32,009 bases of DNA from Myxococcales bacterium (GTDB lineage: Bacteria > Myxococcota_A > UBA9160 > UBA4427), in the NCBI GenBank assembly GCA_014240165.1, contig JAAZXM010000050.1:1-32009 (forward strand), written 5' to 3'. The number at the start of each line of letters is the position of its first letter. Position 1 is the first letter of the stretch. The notes below the pieces were generated by a model, which saw only the letters and a program-made list of their open reading frames with translations, did no database searches and was not told the origin of the DNA. The position numbers were made by a program, and so were the translations under genes. Positions 1 to 7,640 of the stretch are shown one piece after another.

Positions 1-350
1 GCGGGGCCTATGGCACCGAGGCCGCGGGTTCGGGTTGCTCGTTGCGAGTCGGCACCACCAACCAGGTGAACATTGACTTCGTGTGCACGGATGTGCTCGG
101 GGGCACGGACTTTACGGGCAATGAGTTGCTGGCGACCCTGGTCTTCGATGTGATCGCCGTGGGAGACGGGGAGGCCGAGATCGACCTCTCCCTCACCTCT
201 CCCGGGAATGTCATCGGGCTCACGGGCGGCGCAGTCTGGACCGCGGAACTCACGGGCGGGGGCGTCATCCCCATCCCCGAACCCGGCACCGCGCTTCTCC
301 TGGGCAGCGGCCTGCTGGTGATGGGCGTCGCCAAGCGTCGCCAGGCCTAG
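1..350 (+). CDS. PEP-CTERM surface protein, C-terminal part (5' truncated)
   Basis: The reading frame is open from the window edge (first full codon at base 3) to a TAG at 348-350, so the start is missing. The visible 115 residues consist of a strand-rich stretch (VNIDFVC, ELLATLVFDVIAVGDGEAEI) that resembles the end of a cohesin-like beta sandwich, then a C-terminal PEP-CTERM signal: IPEPGT, a hydrophobic helix of about 17 residues (ALLLGSGLLVMGVA) and the basic tail KRRQA. In this family the protein is exported and the tail is processed by an exosortase, placing the protein at the cell surface or in the extracellular matrix. The cohesin-like assignment is by pattern only. The TTG at 42 is internal and should not be taken as the start. 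Confidence 0.85.
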   Translation, partial: GAYGTEAAGSGCSLRVGTTNQVNIDFVCTDVLGGTDFTGNELLATLVFDVIAVGDGEAEIDLSLTSPGNVIGLTGGAVWTAELTGGGVIPIPEPGTALLLGSGLLVMGVAKRRQA

Positions 351-397
351 ACCCTTCGGTCGCCCTGACCACCTCACCGGCGCGCGCTCAGCCGGGC

Positions 398-1456
398 TCA
401 GAGCCGGGGAATGACTTCCTGGGCAAAGAGTTCCACCGAGGCTTCCGCTTCGCCCTGGGGCATGCTCCCGTACTTGGCGATCATGAGCACATCGTGCTCG
501 CAGCCGAGGATTTCGCGCTGGCTGCGGAGCTTTTCGATGATTTCGTCCGGGGTGCCGTACGTGTTCACCCCCACGTACATTTCGGCCATCTTCTCGAGCC
601 CCATGGACTCGATCGCCTCTGCGGCGTTGCCGTAGAACTCGTAGCCCCGGGTCTCCTTGAAGTGGGCGCCGCCGATCTCGTAGTGCTCGGCCACCGTCAT
701 GAAGTACTCGTAGACGTATTTCTCCCCGAGTTCTCGGGCCCGCACCGGGTCGCGATCGCAAAACACGAGCTGCCCTGCGAAGGGCACCGGGGGCGCGCTG
801 TTGCGCAATGAGCGCCACTTCTCCTGGTAGGGAATCAGCGCCAGCTCACGGAAGACTTCCCAGGGTTGCTGGGCGAGCACCATCAGCTGAGCGCCGAGCA
901 CGGCGGCCTGGGTGGCGGATTCCGGGGAGACCCCGATGGAGTAGACCCGGTCTTCGAAGCCCCGGGTGGGGGCGGGCCGAAGGTCGATGCGCGGCCGGCT
1001 GAAATGCTCGGTATCCGCTTCGAAGAAGCCCTTGTTCAGCGCCTGGAGAACCAACTCGGTGCCCTGGTCAAAGCGGCCCCGGGCCTCGTCCATGGGGATG
1101 CCGAAGCCGGCATATTCTCGACGCGAGAGCCCGCGGCCGAACCCGAGCAGCGCTCGCCCGCCGCTTTGTTGGTCGAGCAGGGCCATCTTGGCCGCCACCC
1201 GGTAGGGGTCGTTCCAGGGGACGATCACCGCCCCCGTGCCCAGGCCGATGCGCTCGGTGCAGGCGGCCACCTGCGCCAGCCATTGAAAGTTGTCCGGGCA
1301 CATGGAGTAGCCGAAGAAGTGATGCTCGGTGGCCCAATAGCTGTCGAACCCGGTGCGTTCGGCCAGGCGAGCCAGGGCGAGTTCACCCTGCATGATCTCG
1401 GCGTCACTCTGGGTGTCGCAGTAGTTCTGGAAGATGGAGAGAAGGCCGAAATGCAT
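398..1456 (-). CDS. LLM-class flavin-dependent oxidoreductase (luciferase-like monooxygenase)
   Basis: A 352-residue protein of the bacterial-luciferase superfamily, which uses reduced FMN or F420 in a TIM barrel to oxidise small organic substrates. Family landmarks are the opening MHFGLLSIF, the AERTGFDSYWATEHHF segment (first barrel strands with the typical EHH), RIGLGTGAVIVPWNDP, and GRALLGFGRGLSRREYAGFG, which matches the usual phosphate/flavin-binding region. The ATG at 1456 is chosen because AAGGAG lies about 8 bases upstream and the family homology begins there; a longer in-frame start at 1552 would add an Arg/Pro-rich stretch with no family resemblance. It stands alone, divergent from the PEP-CTERM gene at 1850. 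The substrate cannot be predicted. It belongs to a different subgroup from the luciferase-like gene at the right edge of the window. Confidence 0.88.
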   Translation of the reverse strand: MHFGLLSIFQNYCDTQSDAEIMQGELALARLAERTGFDSYWATEHHFFGYSMCPDNFQWLAQVAACTERIGLGTGAVIVPWNDPYRVAAKMALLDQQSGGRALLGFGRGLSRREYAGFGIPMDEARGRFDQGTELVLQALNKGFFEADTEHFSRPRIDLRPAPTRGFEDRVYSIGVSPESATQAAVLGAQLMVLAQQPWEVFRELALIPYQEKWRSLRNSAPPVPFAGQLVFCDRDPVRARELGEKYVYEYFMTVAEHYEIGGAHFKETRGYEFYGNAAEAIESMGLEKMAEMYVGVNTYGTPDEIIEKLRSQREILGCEHDVLMIAKYGSMPQGEAEASVELFAQEVIPRL

Positions 1457-1849
1457 GGGGCGGGGCTCCTTGGCGCTCAGTGTGGGGCGCGAACGGCGAG
1501 CAGAGAGAATACCCCGCACGTGGGGAGGAGAGGGCCAGCGGGTGTCGCCCACAGTTGCGTTTCTTCTGCGGGTCGATCCCGGTAGAGACGCGGATAGCCT
1601 GCCCCCACCTCCCCGGAGGCGAGGCCGAAATCAGGGTCCGGAGCTTCGTTTTCTCCCTTTAGGGGTCATTGTGCCGGTCATTTTCCCGTCCGCTGAGCGG
1701 CAGCTTCATCGGCTCTTAAAGGCCTGCTGGCATAGTGGACTCCGTACTCATCTATTGGGAATCGCCTAGGGGGAAAACTCGGTGGCGGCCAGAGAGCGGG
1801 TGCTGGGAGAAGGACTTAAATAAAGAAAGCGGGAAGAGGGAAGCTGCGG
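1457..1849. other. 393-bp divergent intergenic region upstream of a PEP-CTERM gene
   Basis: No coding sequence is supported here. It separates the leftward luciferase-like gene from the rightward PEP-CTERM gene. The right half is noticeably more AT-rich than its surroundings and carries a set of short elements (TCCGCTGA at 1689, CAGCTTCA at 1701, TTAAAGGCC at 1716) that recur in the same order upstream of the PEP-CTERM gene at 25977. A GG-N10-GC spacing at 1784-1797 has only partial sigma-54 character (TGGC present, TTGC absent), so I do not call a promoter there. Confidence 0.5.
1689..1724 (+). promoter_or_regulatory. Upstream element shared with the PEP-CTERM gene at 25977
   Basis: TCCGCTGA (1689-1696), CAGCTTCA (1701-1708) and TTAAAGGCC (1716-1724) occur in the same order as TCCGCTGA, CAGC, CTTCA and TTTAAAGCC at 25862-25908, also upstream of a PEP-CTERM gene. 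The spacing between the parts differs and the distances to the start codons differ (about 126 versus 69 bases). A common regulatory site or a shared leader structure is inference. Confidence 0.35.
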
Positions 1850-2710
1850 ATGCAGGATAGATGGGATGCCCAACGGCCCAGGGAAAGCCGTTGCCAAGAG
1901 CAGGCGAGGCTTGGTCACTCGACGCGTGCAGGCGTGCGTGCTCTCGCGAAAAGAATTGCCGCCGGCGTGTTGGGCTGGGTCTTTCTCAGTCTCGGCGCCG
2001 CGGGCGCAGGTGCCGTTCCGATTACGTATAGCGTGAGTTCGGGGAGCGCCACGGTGGAAGTCCTGGTGGGCGGCATCGTGGTGGGGCAGGCGACGAATGT
2101 TGGGGTCACTGGAAGCGTGACCATCGATTCGGTCGCACTCTCCATCGACTCTCTTGCTCTTGCGCTGGACCCGAACATTTCGCTGACGCTTTCGACGAGC
2201 TACGGAGGCTTCGACCAGGTCACGATCGAGTCGGCCTCTTTGACCAGCGCAGTGGGCTTTGGTCCGGTGGTGCCTTCGACTCCTATATCCACCAAGAGCT
2301 TCAACGCCCTGGTGGGGGCTCTTGACGTTGCGGGTTCCTGGGCGGCTTCGGATTCAGGCGGCGTCAACCCGTCTCAGAGTGGCGTCCCCATTTCCTATAC
2401 GGTTCCGGCCATGTCGGCAGTCGTAAGCTCCCTGCTGGTGCCGCTCATCAATGTTCAAAGCGTGACGCTGAATGCGCTGAATGGAGCGCTGTTCGGCGAG
2501 ACCCAGGATCTCGTTGTCCGGGCGAACCTGTCGGTCTTTGCCGTGCCCGAGCCGGGGACGGGCACACTGCTGGCGCTCGGGCTGGCCGGTATGGCTGTCT
2601 CCGGAAGGCGGCGCAAGACTGGATCTGCTCTTTTTGCGAGGCTCTTCGGAAGCGGCGCGCAGCGGCGCGCTGCCCCCAAGTCGGCGCGTACGTTTTCCGC
2701 CACGGTCTAA
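1850..2710 (+). CDS. PEP-CTERM sorting-domain protein with an extended C-terminus
   Basis: A 286-residue secreted protein. The N-terminus has a basic stretch followed by the hydrophobic segment AAGVLGWVFLSLGAAGAGA (about residues 37-55), a signal peptide with a likely cut before VPITYS. The mature part is Ser/Thr/Val-rich beta-type sequence without a domain I recognise. At about residues 232-256 comes the PEP-CTERM signal: VPEPGTG, a hydrophobic helix and GRRRK. Normally the protein ends within a few residues of the basic cluster; here about 30 more residues follow, Arg/Ala-rich, to a TAA or equivalent stop at 2708-2710. The ATG at 1850 has a GAGGGAAG site 7 bases upstream; GTG at 1934 would give a more compact signal peptide but has a poorer ribosome site. 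Two hairpins follow the stop. The role is probably structural, at the cell surface. Confidence 0.8.
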   Translation: MQDRWDAQRPRESRCQEQARLGHSTRAGVRALAKRIAAGVLGWVFLSLGAAGAGAVPITYSVSSGSATVEVLVGGIVVGQATNVGVTGSVTIDSVALSIDSLALALDPNISLTLSTSYGGFDQVTIESASLTSAVGFGPVVPSTPISTKSFNALVGALDVAGSWAASDSGGVNPSQSGVPISYTVPAMSAVVSSLLVPLINVQSVTLNALNGALFGETQDLVVRANLSVFAVPEPGTGTLLALGLAGMAVSGRRRKTGSALFARLFGSGAQRRAAPKSARTFSATV

Positions 2711-2724
2711 GAGCCTGACCCCGA

Positions 2725-2769
2725 GCCGCGGCCTCTTGGCCCCGCGGCCCCTTCCCTCTGGCGAGAGGG
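2725..2769 (+). terminator. Tandem hairpins after the PEP-CTERM gene
   Basis: Two consecutive stem-loops follow the stop at 2710. The first has arms GCCGCGG (2725-2731) and CCGCGGC (2742-2748). The second has arms CCCTCT (2754-2759) and AGAGGG (2764-2769) around a GGCG tetraloop. No T-run follows, so this is a 3' stabilising or terminator-like structure rather than a textbook intrinsic terminator. Confidence 0.4.
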
Positions 2770-2849
2770 GGATGACCTTCATTAAGATGCGGGCTTTCGC
2801 GGCTTCCGGTCGCACCTGAGTCAAGGTCTACTCAGGCAGGGGGGCATCC

Positions 2850-3245
2850 GTGGTCTCGTTCATGAAGGTTGCTCTTGGCTTGGTCCTTCTTATGGGGGGC
2901 CTCATCATCGGCTTGTCTGAGTGGGGCGAGGTGGTTGTGATTCGCCCGTTGGGGGTGGAGTCCGCCGAGGAAACCCGGATCTGGATCGTGGATCTGCCCG
3001 ACGGCGCCTTTGTTCGGGGGTCCTCGGGAAAGGCCTGGACCGAAAACGCCGTTGGGGCGGGTTCCGTTGCGCTGCGGCGCGACGGTGTCTGGGCCAACTA
3101 CACCGTGACCGATGTGTCGGGCCAACAGACCCAGCACCGCGTCAACGTCGCCATGCGCAAGAAATATGGCTTCTCGGATCGCTTCATCGGTTGGACCGAG
3201 GACTTCAGCCTGAGCTGGCCCCTGCGTCTGGACCCCGCCCCATAG
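2850..3245 (+). CDS. Small membrane-anchored protein, PNPOx/nitroreductase-like split-barrel pattern
   Basis: A 131-residue protein. An N-terminal hydrophobic segment (KVALGLVLLMGGLIIGL, about residues 6-22) is either a signal anchor or a single membrane helix. The remainder, with EVVVIRPLG, ETRIWIVDLPDGAFVRG, a Trp-Thr-Glu-Asn turn, VALRRDGVWANYTV and the ending VNVAMRKKYGFSDRFIGW, follows the strand order I associate with small flavin- or deazaflavin-binding split-barrel proteins (DUF2255/nitroreductase-like, PNPOx fold). No catalytic residue can be pointed to, so enzyme activity is unproven. GTG at 2850 is preferred because a run of G (GGCAGGGGGG) lies just upstream; ATG at 2862 lacks a ribosome site. 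An intrinsic terminator follows directly, so it is probably transcribed singly or from the upstream gene. Confidence 0.65.
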   Translation: MVSFMKVALGLVLLMGGLIIGLSEWGEVVVIRPLGVESAEETRIWIVDLPDGAFVRGSSGKAWTENAVGAGSVALRRDGVWANYTVTDVSGQQTQHRVNVAMRKKYGFSDRFIGWTEDFSLSWPLRLDPAP

Positions 3246-3261
3246 GCGAGGAGTCCATGTT

Positions 3262-3288
3262 CTCGCCGTGTGCGCGGCGAGGCTTTTT
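3262..3288 (+). terminator. Rho-independent terminator of the 2850 gene
   Basis: A stem with arms CTCGCCG (3262-3268) and CGGCGAG (3275-3281) and a six-base loop is followed by GC and five T (3284-3288). It lies 17 bases after the stop codon and just before the convergent PhyH gene end, so it insulates the two. Confidence 0.75.
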
Positions 3289-3296
3289 CGCTCTTG

Positions 3297-4496
3297 TCAG
3301 GATCGCGACTGACGCTGCTGGCGCACCCGGGCGTGGGCAGACTTGATCGTGTAATCGCGTTCCAGTTCTTCTGGAGTCGATTCGGCGGAGAGCTCCCTCA
3401 CCCGTACGTACTCGCCGCGGTCGCTGGCCTGGCGAAACTCGCGCAGGCTCCCGTAGGCGTCGCCTTTCCGTCCGGGAGCGCCCAGGCCGAAGCCCTCGAT
3501 GGTCCCGCCGTAGGTCAACGCCTGCAGGCCCATGCGGTGCAGGAGTTTGGGGCTGGCGCCTTCGAGCACATCGGGCGCCACGGTCATGATCCAATTCTCT
3601 TGTTGGCGCGTCCAGGCGGCCACGTTGCTCATGGTGGCCACGAAGCGCTGCTGATCGGTTCGGTTTGCCCCGGTGCCATGCAATAGGCGCCCATCGAAGA
3701 TAAGCAGCGTTCCGGCTTTGGCCTCGAGGTTGATCGCCGGGGGCAGCTTGCCCACCTCGCCCCCGCTCCCGGCCTCGGCGAGGATCGCGTGGGAGCCGGG
3801 GATCAGCAACGTGCTGCCGTTTTCGTCGTCGACATCCTGGGGGATGAACATGGTGTTGGCCAGAACGGGTGCTTCCCGAGTTTGAAAGGGGAGCAGGGGA
3901 CCCTGATCGATATGCAGGCCCTGGGGATAGCCGCCCGGGTCCGCTCCGTTGGAGAGGAAGCTATGGCAAATCCATCCCTTGCCCAGCGTCTCGTCCATCA
4001 ACTGCTCGATGAGCGGGCCCGCCTGGACGGCTTCCGGGTTTTGCTCGATGCACCCGGCGAAACACTCGCCCTTGTTGATGAGCGAGTTGATGTACTGGCC
4101 CGAGGGCGTTGGCATCTGAACGCCGGCCAGGCGCTCGCCTTCGGCCTGGGCCTGGAGTCGTTCGCGAAAGGTGGTGCACTGGGCTTCGGAAAGGCCTTCC
4201 TCCACCAGGCAGAAGCCCCACTCTCGAAGATCCGCCCGCATGCGGTGGATATCCTTGGTGGGCACCGGCAGGTCGCGATCCTTCCAGTAGGGATGTTTCC
4301 GGGCCACCGTTGTGTCCCAGTACATCCCGTTGCCCCATTCCAGGGGCTTGCGGGTATCGGGCGGAACGAGCCAGGGGTTGTTGGCGAAAATGGATTTCCA
4401 CGGCTCACCGCAGCGGATGAAATCGCTGTAGAGTTGTTGCTCGAGCGGTGAATTCGCTTTGACGGCCGCTTCGGTGAACTCGGGCGGAACTTTCAT
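3297..4496 (-). CDS. Phytanoyl-CoA dioxygenase (PhyH) family Fe(II)/2-oxoglutarate oxygenase
   Basis: A 399-residue protein. The double-stranded beta-helix iron site is clear: HID (His195, Asp197) for the HxD pair, and the distal LLHGTGANRT (His273) followed by Arg284, which would bind 2-oxoglutarate. GSTLLIPGSH (about 227-236) and GTLLIFDGRLLHG are typical PhyH core segments. Such enzymes hydroxylate an unactivated carbon of a lipid or small molecule while decarboxylating 2-oxoglutarate. The ATG at 4496 has GAGGAAG about 3 bases upstream of a short spacer. The gene follows the sigma-54 activator in the same direction with an 87-bp gap, so the activator may control or share a transcript with it. 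The substrate is unknown; the roughly 80-residue N-terminal extension before the core is larger than in minimal PhyH proteins. Confidence 0.88.
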   Translation of the reverse strand: MKVPPEFTEAAVKANSPLEQQLYSDFIRCGEPWKSIFANNPWLVPPDTRKPLEWGNGMYWDTTVARKHPYWKDRDLPVPTKDIHRMRADLREWGFCLVEEGLSEAQCTTFRERLQAQAEGERLAGVQMPTPSGQYINSLINKGECFAGCIEQNPEAVQAGPLIEQLMDETLGKGWICHSFLSNGADPGGYPQGLHIDQGPLLPFQTREAPVLANTMFIPQDVDDENGSTLLIPGSHAILAEAGSGGEVGKLPPAINLEAKAGTLLIFDGRLLHGTGANRTDQQRFVATMSNVAAWTRQQENWIMTVAPDVLEGASPKLLHRMGLQALTYGGTIEGFGLGAPGRKGDAYGSLREFRQASDRGEYVRVRELSAESTPEELERDYTIKSAHARVRQQRQSRS

Positions 4497-4583
4497 GGGC
4501 TTCCTCGTCGGCCGGATCCTATTCGGCTCGCCTCGGCCTTCCCGGTAGAGGTAAGCGAATTCCTCCCGCCTCTGCCCATGGGC

Positions 4584-5981
4584 TCAGACCTCGGCGATGC
4601 CGAGACGCTTCATTTTTTTATAGAGCCCCTCGCGGGTCACGCCGAGTTTGCGGGCGGTGGCAGCGCGGCGGCCACTGTTGGCTTCCAGGGCCCGGCGAAT
4701 CAGCCAGGCTTCGATGCTCGAGAGCGTGGCGCGCAGGGTCTCTCCGGCGTGGGGGGCCTGGGCGATGGCTTCCATCAGTCCCGTGACCCGGCCCGAGAGC
4801 AGGCGCGGGCCAACCCTTTCGCCGGCTTCGGCCAGGGCCAGGGCCCGTTGAATCTCGTTTTCGAGTTCGCGCACATTGCCCGGCCACGCGTGGCTCAGCA
4901 GCAGGCGACGAGCGGCAGCCGAGAGTTGGCAGCCGGGCTTGTTCTCCTCGGCGCCATATTTTTTCATGAAATGGTCGGCGAGTTCGAGGATGTCGCCGCT
5001 GCGTTCGCGCAAGGCGGGAAGCCGGATGGGGAAGACCGCGAGCCGGTAGTAGAGATCCTCGCGAAAGCGTCCGGCGCGGATCTCCTCATCCAGGTCGCGG
5101 TGCGTGGCGGCAATGACCCGCACGTCTACGGGCCGGGGTTGGCTCCCTCCCACCGGCAGCACCTCGCGCTCTTGAAGCACACGCAGAAGCTTGGCTTGGA
5201 GAGCGGGGCTGGTCTCGCCGATTTCGTCGAGAAAGAGGGTGCCGCGGTGGGCGAGGGCGAAATGCCCGGGGCGATCGCGGTCGGCGCCGGTGAACGCGCC
5301 CTTGCGGTAACCGAAGAGTTCGCTTTCCAGCAGGCTCTCGGGAAAGGCCGCGCAGTTCAGGGCCACGTAGGGGGCCGTGCGTCGGTTGCTGCGGGCGTGG
5401 ATCAAGCGTCCCACGAGTTCCTTGCCCGTGCCGGTTTCTCCCTGGATCAATACGGTGGCCCGAGACTGGGCGGCGCGAAGAGCCAGCGCCTGCACGTCGC
5501 GCATGGCGGAACTGCTCCCGATTACACCAACGGGGTCGGCGTCATCCCGAGAAGCCTCGCGCGCGGCGAGGCTGCGGGGTTCCGCCCTCCAGGCGTCGAT
5601 GCGCGCGAGCAGTTCGGCGCGCAGGCTCGCCGGTGAATCTTCCGGGCCCGCCAAGAGGACGTCTCGGACGCCGGCCCCCAGGAGTTCGCGGATCATCGGG
5701 GCGACGTCGCGGCGGGCGAGGCTTTCGCCCGGCGCATGGGCTTCGACACGAGCGAGAATGGGCGTTTCCCGTGGCCTTCGCTTGAGTTCGGCCACGGCAC
5801 TCAGCAAGGGGCCCGGGTCATTGCCCGCAACGACGATGGCATCGAGGGTCATGGGGGGTAGGGCGAGGGATGCGGGAACGTCGGGCACCCAGGTGACATC
5901 GAGGCTGGGCGCATCGGGGACGCCGCTGCGTGCCAGGCTTTCTGCAGGGCCGATCCAGAGCAGTGATCGAATGGATTGCAT
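4584..5981 (-). CDS. Sigma-54-dependent transcriptional activator with degenerate receiver domain
   Basis: A 465-residue NtrC-family activator. Residues 1-125 look like a receiver fold (alternating strands such as LDAIVVAG and RDVLLAG) but no phosphorylatable Asp sits at the end of the third strand, so phosphorelay control is doubtful. The AAA+ domain is intact: Walker A GETGTGKE (181-188), the sigma-54 contact loop GAFTGA (228-233), Walker B TLFLDE (248-253), and arginine-finger region REDLYYRLAVFPIRLPALRER. The end (about 424-463) is a Fis-type helix-turn-helix, RRAATARKLGVTREGLYKKM. The ATG at 5981 has AAGGA about 10 bases upstream; a longer start at 6176 adds a low-complexity stretch lying across the promoter and is rejected. 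A sigma-54 promoter lies 88-103 bases upstream, consistent with autoregulation. The downstream PhyH gene is the obvious candidate target. Confidence 0.92.
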   Translation of the reverse strand: MQSIRSLLWIGPAESLARSGVPDAPSLDVTWVPDVPASLALPPMTLDAIVVAGNDPGPLLSAVAELKRRPRETPILARVEAHAPGESLARRDVAPMIRELLGAGVRDVLLAGPEDSPASLRAELLARIDAWRAEPRSLAAREASRDDADPVGVIGSSSAMRDVQALALRAAQSRATVLIQGETGTGKELVGRLIHARSNRRTAPYVALNCAAFPESLLESELFGYRKGAFTGADRDRPGHFALAHRGTLFLDEIGETSPALQAKLLRVLQEREVLPVGGSQPRPVDVRVIAATHRDLDEEIRAGRFREDLYYRLAVFPIRLPALRERSGDILELADHFMKKYGAEENKPGCQLSAAARRLLLSHAWPGNVRELENEIQRALALAEAGERVGPRLLSGRVTGLMEAIAQAPHAGETLRATLSSIEAWLIRRALEANSGRRAATARKLGVTREGLYKKMKRLGIAEV

Positions 5982-6402
5982 GTTGAGTTTTCCTTGTCTC
6001 GGGAACCGGTGTGTGGGCTTCGTTGGGGGCCAGAGTTCTGCATGGGTTGGATACGTCCTATTAAGCGGTGCAAGTTGGGTGCCCGAGTCGCGCTGAGCTG
6101 CAGAGCGGCCGGGGAGCCATGAGGGCGTCCGGGGTGGGGAGTCGAACCGGCCAAGGGTTGGCGCAAGTGCGGCCAAAGGCGGCGGATGGCCCGGCTAAGC
6201 GCGTCTGATCAGGCTCCTATGGGGGAAGTCGGGAGGTACTGCCCCAACAGGCTGCCATCGGGGAGCGTTCCGCTTCCGATCTCTTTCTTTGGGTCCACTC
6301 AGGCGACTTTTCTGGGCTTGGCGGACGCGCGCAGCATGTGCGGCCCCCTTCGCTAGGAAATATCGCGCCAGAGCGCCTCGAAGAACTGCAACTGGAGTAG
6401 GC
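5982..6402. other. 421-bp divergent intergenic region
   Basis: This lies between the leftward activator and the rightward SnoaL-like gene. It contains the minus-strand sigma-54 promoter at 6069-6084. No promoter for the rightward gene is convincing, and no coding sequence or RNA gene is supported. A tRNA T-loop-like string at 6136-6148 has no matching stem. Confidence 0.5.
6069..6084 (-). promoter_or_regulatory. Sigma-54 (-24/-12) promoter of the activator gene
   Basis: On the minus strand the sequence reads GGGCAC, five bases (CCAAC), TTGCA. Against the sigma-54 consensus TGGCAC-N5-TTGCA only the first base differs, and the invariant GG-N10-GC spacing is exact. Transcription would begin near 6058 and give a leader of about 77 bases before the ATG at 5981. 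Confidence 0.65.
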
Positions 6403-6879
6403 GTGCCTGAGCGGAAAATCGCGAGTCGGGGTACCCTGGAAAGCGTGGCTAGCGAGGCAGATCACCGGGATATCGCTCGAGTGCTCGACCGCTATGCCGA
6501 GGCCCTCGACACCCGGTGTTGGGCTCTCCTCTCCGACGTTTTCGTGCCGGAGCTCGAATTTGATTTCGGCGAGTGGACCGCCACTTCCAGGAACGAAGCC
6601 GTTGCCGCGATCCGCACCTATCTCGATGACTGCGGTCCGACCCAGCATCTGCTCGGGAACTACCGCATCGATGTCAACGGCGACAGTGCGCGCTCCAGGG
6701 TTTACGTGCGGGCGTTCCACGTCGGTGTCGGCGCGGCGACCGGGAAGACGTACGAGATGGGCGGCGAGTATCGCGATGAGCTGCGGCGCACGCCGGAAGG
6801 CTGGCGCAGTCACCGCCGCGAGGGTGTCGTCTTCTGGGAACTCGGATCTCGAGACGTTCTGGGTCCTGGGGAATCGTGA
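6403..6879 (+). CDS. SnoaL-like / NTF2-fold protein
   Basis: A 158-residue protein. From ADHRDIARVLDRYAEALDTRCWALLSDVF onward it has the helix pattern and the Asp/Tyr/Asp/Trp spacing typical of SnoaL-like 4 and polyketide-cyclase-related NTF2 folds. Later strands (AFHVGVGAATGKTYEMGGEYRDELRR, GWRSHRREGVVFWE) complete the cone-shaped sheet. These proteins bind small hydrophobic ligands, and some act as isomerases, dehydratases or cyclases; no function can be assigned here. The GTG at 6403 is chosen for a GGAG site 5-6 bases upstream. GTG at 6445 is an alternative giving the family's usual compact start, and an in-frame ATG-like start at 6289 encodes only an Arg/Ala-rich stretch. It is convergent with the methyltransferase-like gene that ends at 6965. 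Confidence 0.78.
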   Translation: MPERKIASRGTLESVASEADHRDIARVLDRYAEALDTRCWALLSDVFVPELEFDFGEWTATSRNEAVAAIRTYLDDCGPTQHLLGNYRIDVNGDSARSRVYVRAFHVGVGAATGKTYEMGGEYRDELRRTPEGWRSHRREGVVFWELGSRDVLGPGES

Positions 6880-6964
6880 GGGCCACCCCGGCCGCCTGTC
6901 CCGCACTTCCCCCGAGCACTCGGGCGAGGCATTCCATTCTGGCGCGGAAACTACAAGCCCGCGC

Positions 6965-7594
6965 TCAGAAGATGAACGGGGCGAGGCGAAATCGGACGCG
7001 ATTGGCGTAGAGCCCGTAGTCCGGGTCTCGCATGAGGATGCGTTCCTCGGCGAAAATTCGTAATGCGAGCAATGACCAAACGCTGACATAGACAAGCAGG
7101 TTCCGTAGGGAAGGCGCGAGCAAGAGATAGCCCACGTGGCTGAGCACGTAGCCCGCATACATGGGGTGCCTCACCAGGCGATACATACCCTTCACCTGCA
7201 CGCCTCGAGAGGCGGCCACGACACCGAAACTGCGCCGCAGGCTCAACTTGGCGCCGGTGTGGATGACTACGCCGACGATCAAGGGAATCGCTCCCAATGC
7301 GGGATCGATCAAGGGCGCGCCGCCCGTGCTGACCGCCAAGGCGAGAAACGTGCCCGCCATCGCGATCGCCCAATCGTAGGGTCGATTGGAGATCTCGGTT
7401 GTGGCCCGTCGAATCAGGATGAAGAAGACCACCAGGCCTTCGCTGAAAAGCAGGAGCAGGGGAAACCAGTTCTCAAGTGCGAATTGGTTCGGCCAGATGC
7501 GGACCAGGAGCCACGCATAGGCGAGGACCAGGAGAGCTTGCTCCAGTCGATCGAGAATCAGGGGGTACTTCTTCACCGCGGTGGTGATATTCAA
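6965..7594 (-). CDS. Isoprenylcysteine carboxyl methyltransferase (ICMT/PEMT)-like membrane protein
   Basis: A 209-residue polytopic membrane protein with about five hydrophobic helices. The C-terminal part has the signature of the ICMT/phospholipid-methyltransferase superfamily: GMYRLVRHPMYAGYVLSHVGYLLL (the RHPxYxGY motif, near residues 135-160), then RIFAEERILMRDPDYGLYANRVRFRL, where the Glu and following residues form the S-adenosylmethionine site. Family members methylate protein C-termini, phospholipids or small hydrophobic molecules in the membrane. The start is a TTG at 7594 preceded by GGAG at 5 bases; GTG at about 7576 is a weaker alternative. A short inverted repeat (GGTCTC at 7619, GAGACC at 7635) lies just upstream and might be an operator. 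The substrate is unknown. Confidence 0.82.
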   Translation of the reverse strand: MNITTAVKKYPLILDRLEQALLVLAYAWLLVRIWPNQFALENWFPLLLLFSEGLVVFFILIRRATTEISNRPYDWAIAMAGTFLALAVSTGGAPLIDPALGAIPLIVGVVIHTGAKLSLRRSFGVVAASRGVQVKGMYRLVRHPMYAGYVLSHVGYLLLAPSLRNLLVYVSVWSLLALRIFAEERILMRDPDYGLYANRVRFRLAPFIF

Positions 7595-7618
7595 AGCGTC
7601 TCCAATCGCGAGAAGTCG

Positions 7619-7640
7619 GGTCTCAGACGGCCGCGAGACC
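7619..7640. repeat. Inverted repeat upstream of the ICMT-like gene
   Basis: GGTCTC (7619-7624) and GAGACC (7635-7640) form a perfect six-base inverted repeat with a ten-base spacer, 25 bases before the TTG start. It could be an operator or a leader hairpin; the arms are short and chance is not excluded. Confidence 0.25.

Noticed and set aside
6136..6148. tRNA T-loop-like string (GGTTCGACTCCCC on the minus strand).
   Set aside because: The flanking bases cannot form the T stem and no anticodon or acceptor arms are present.
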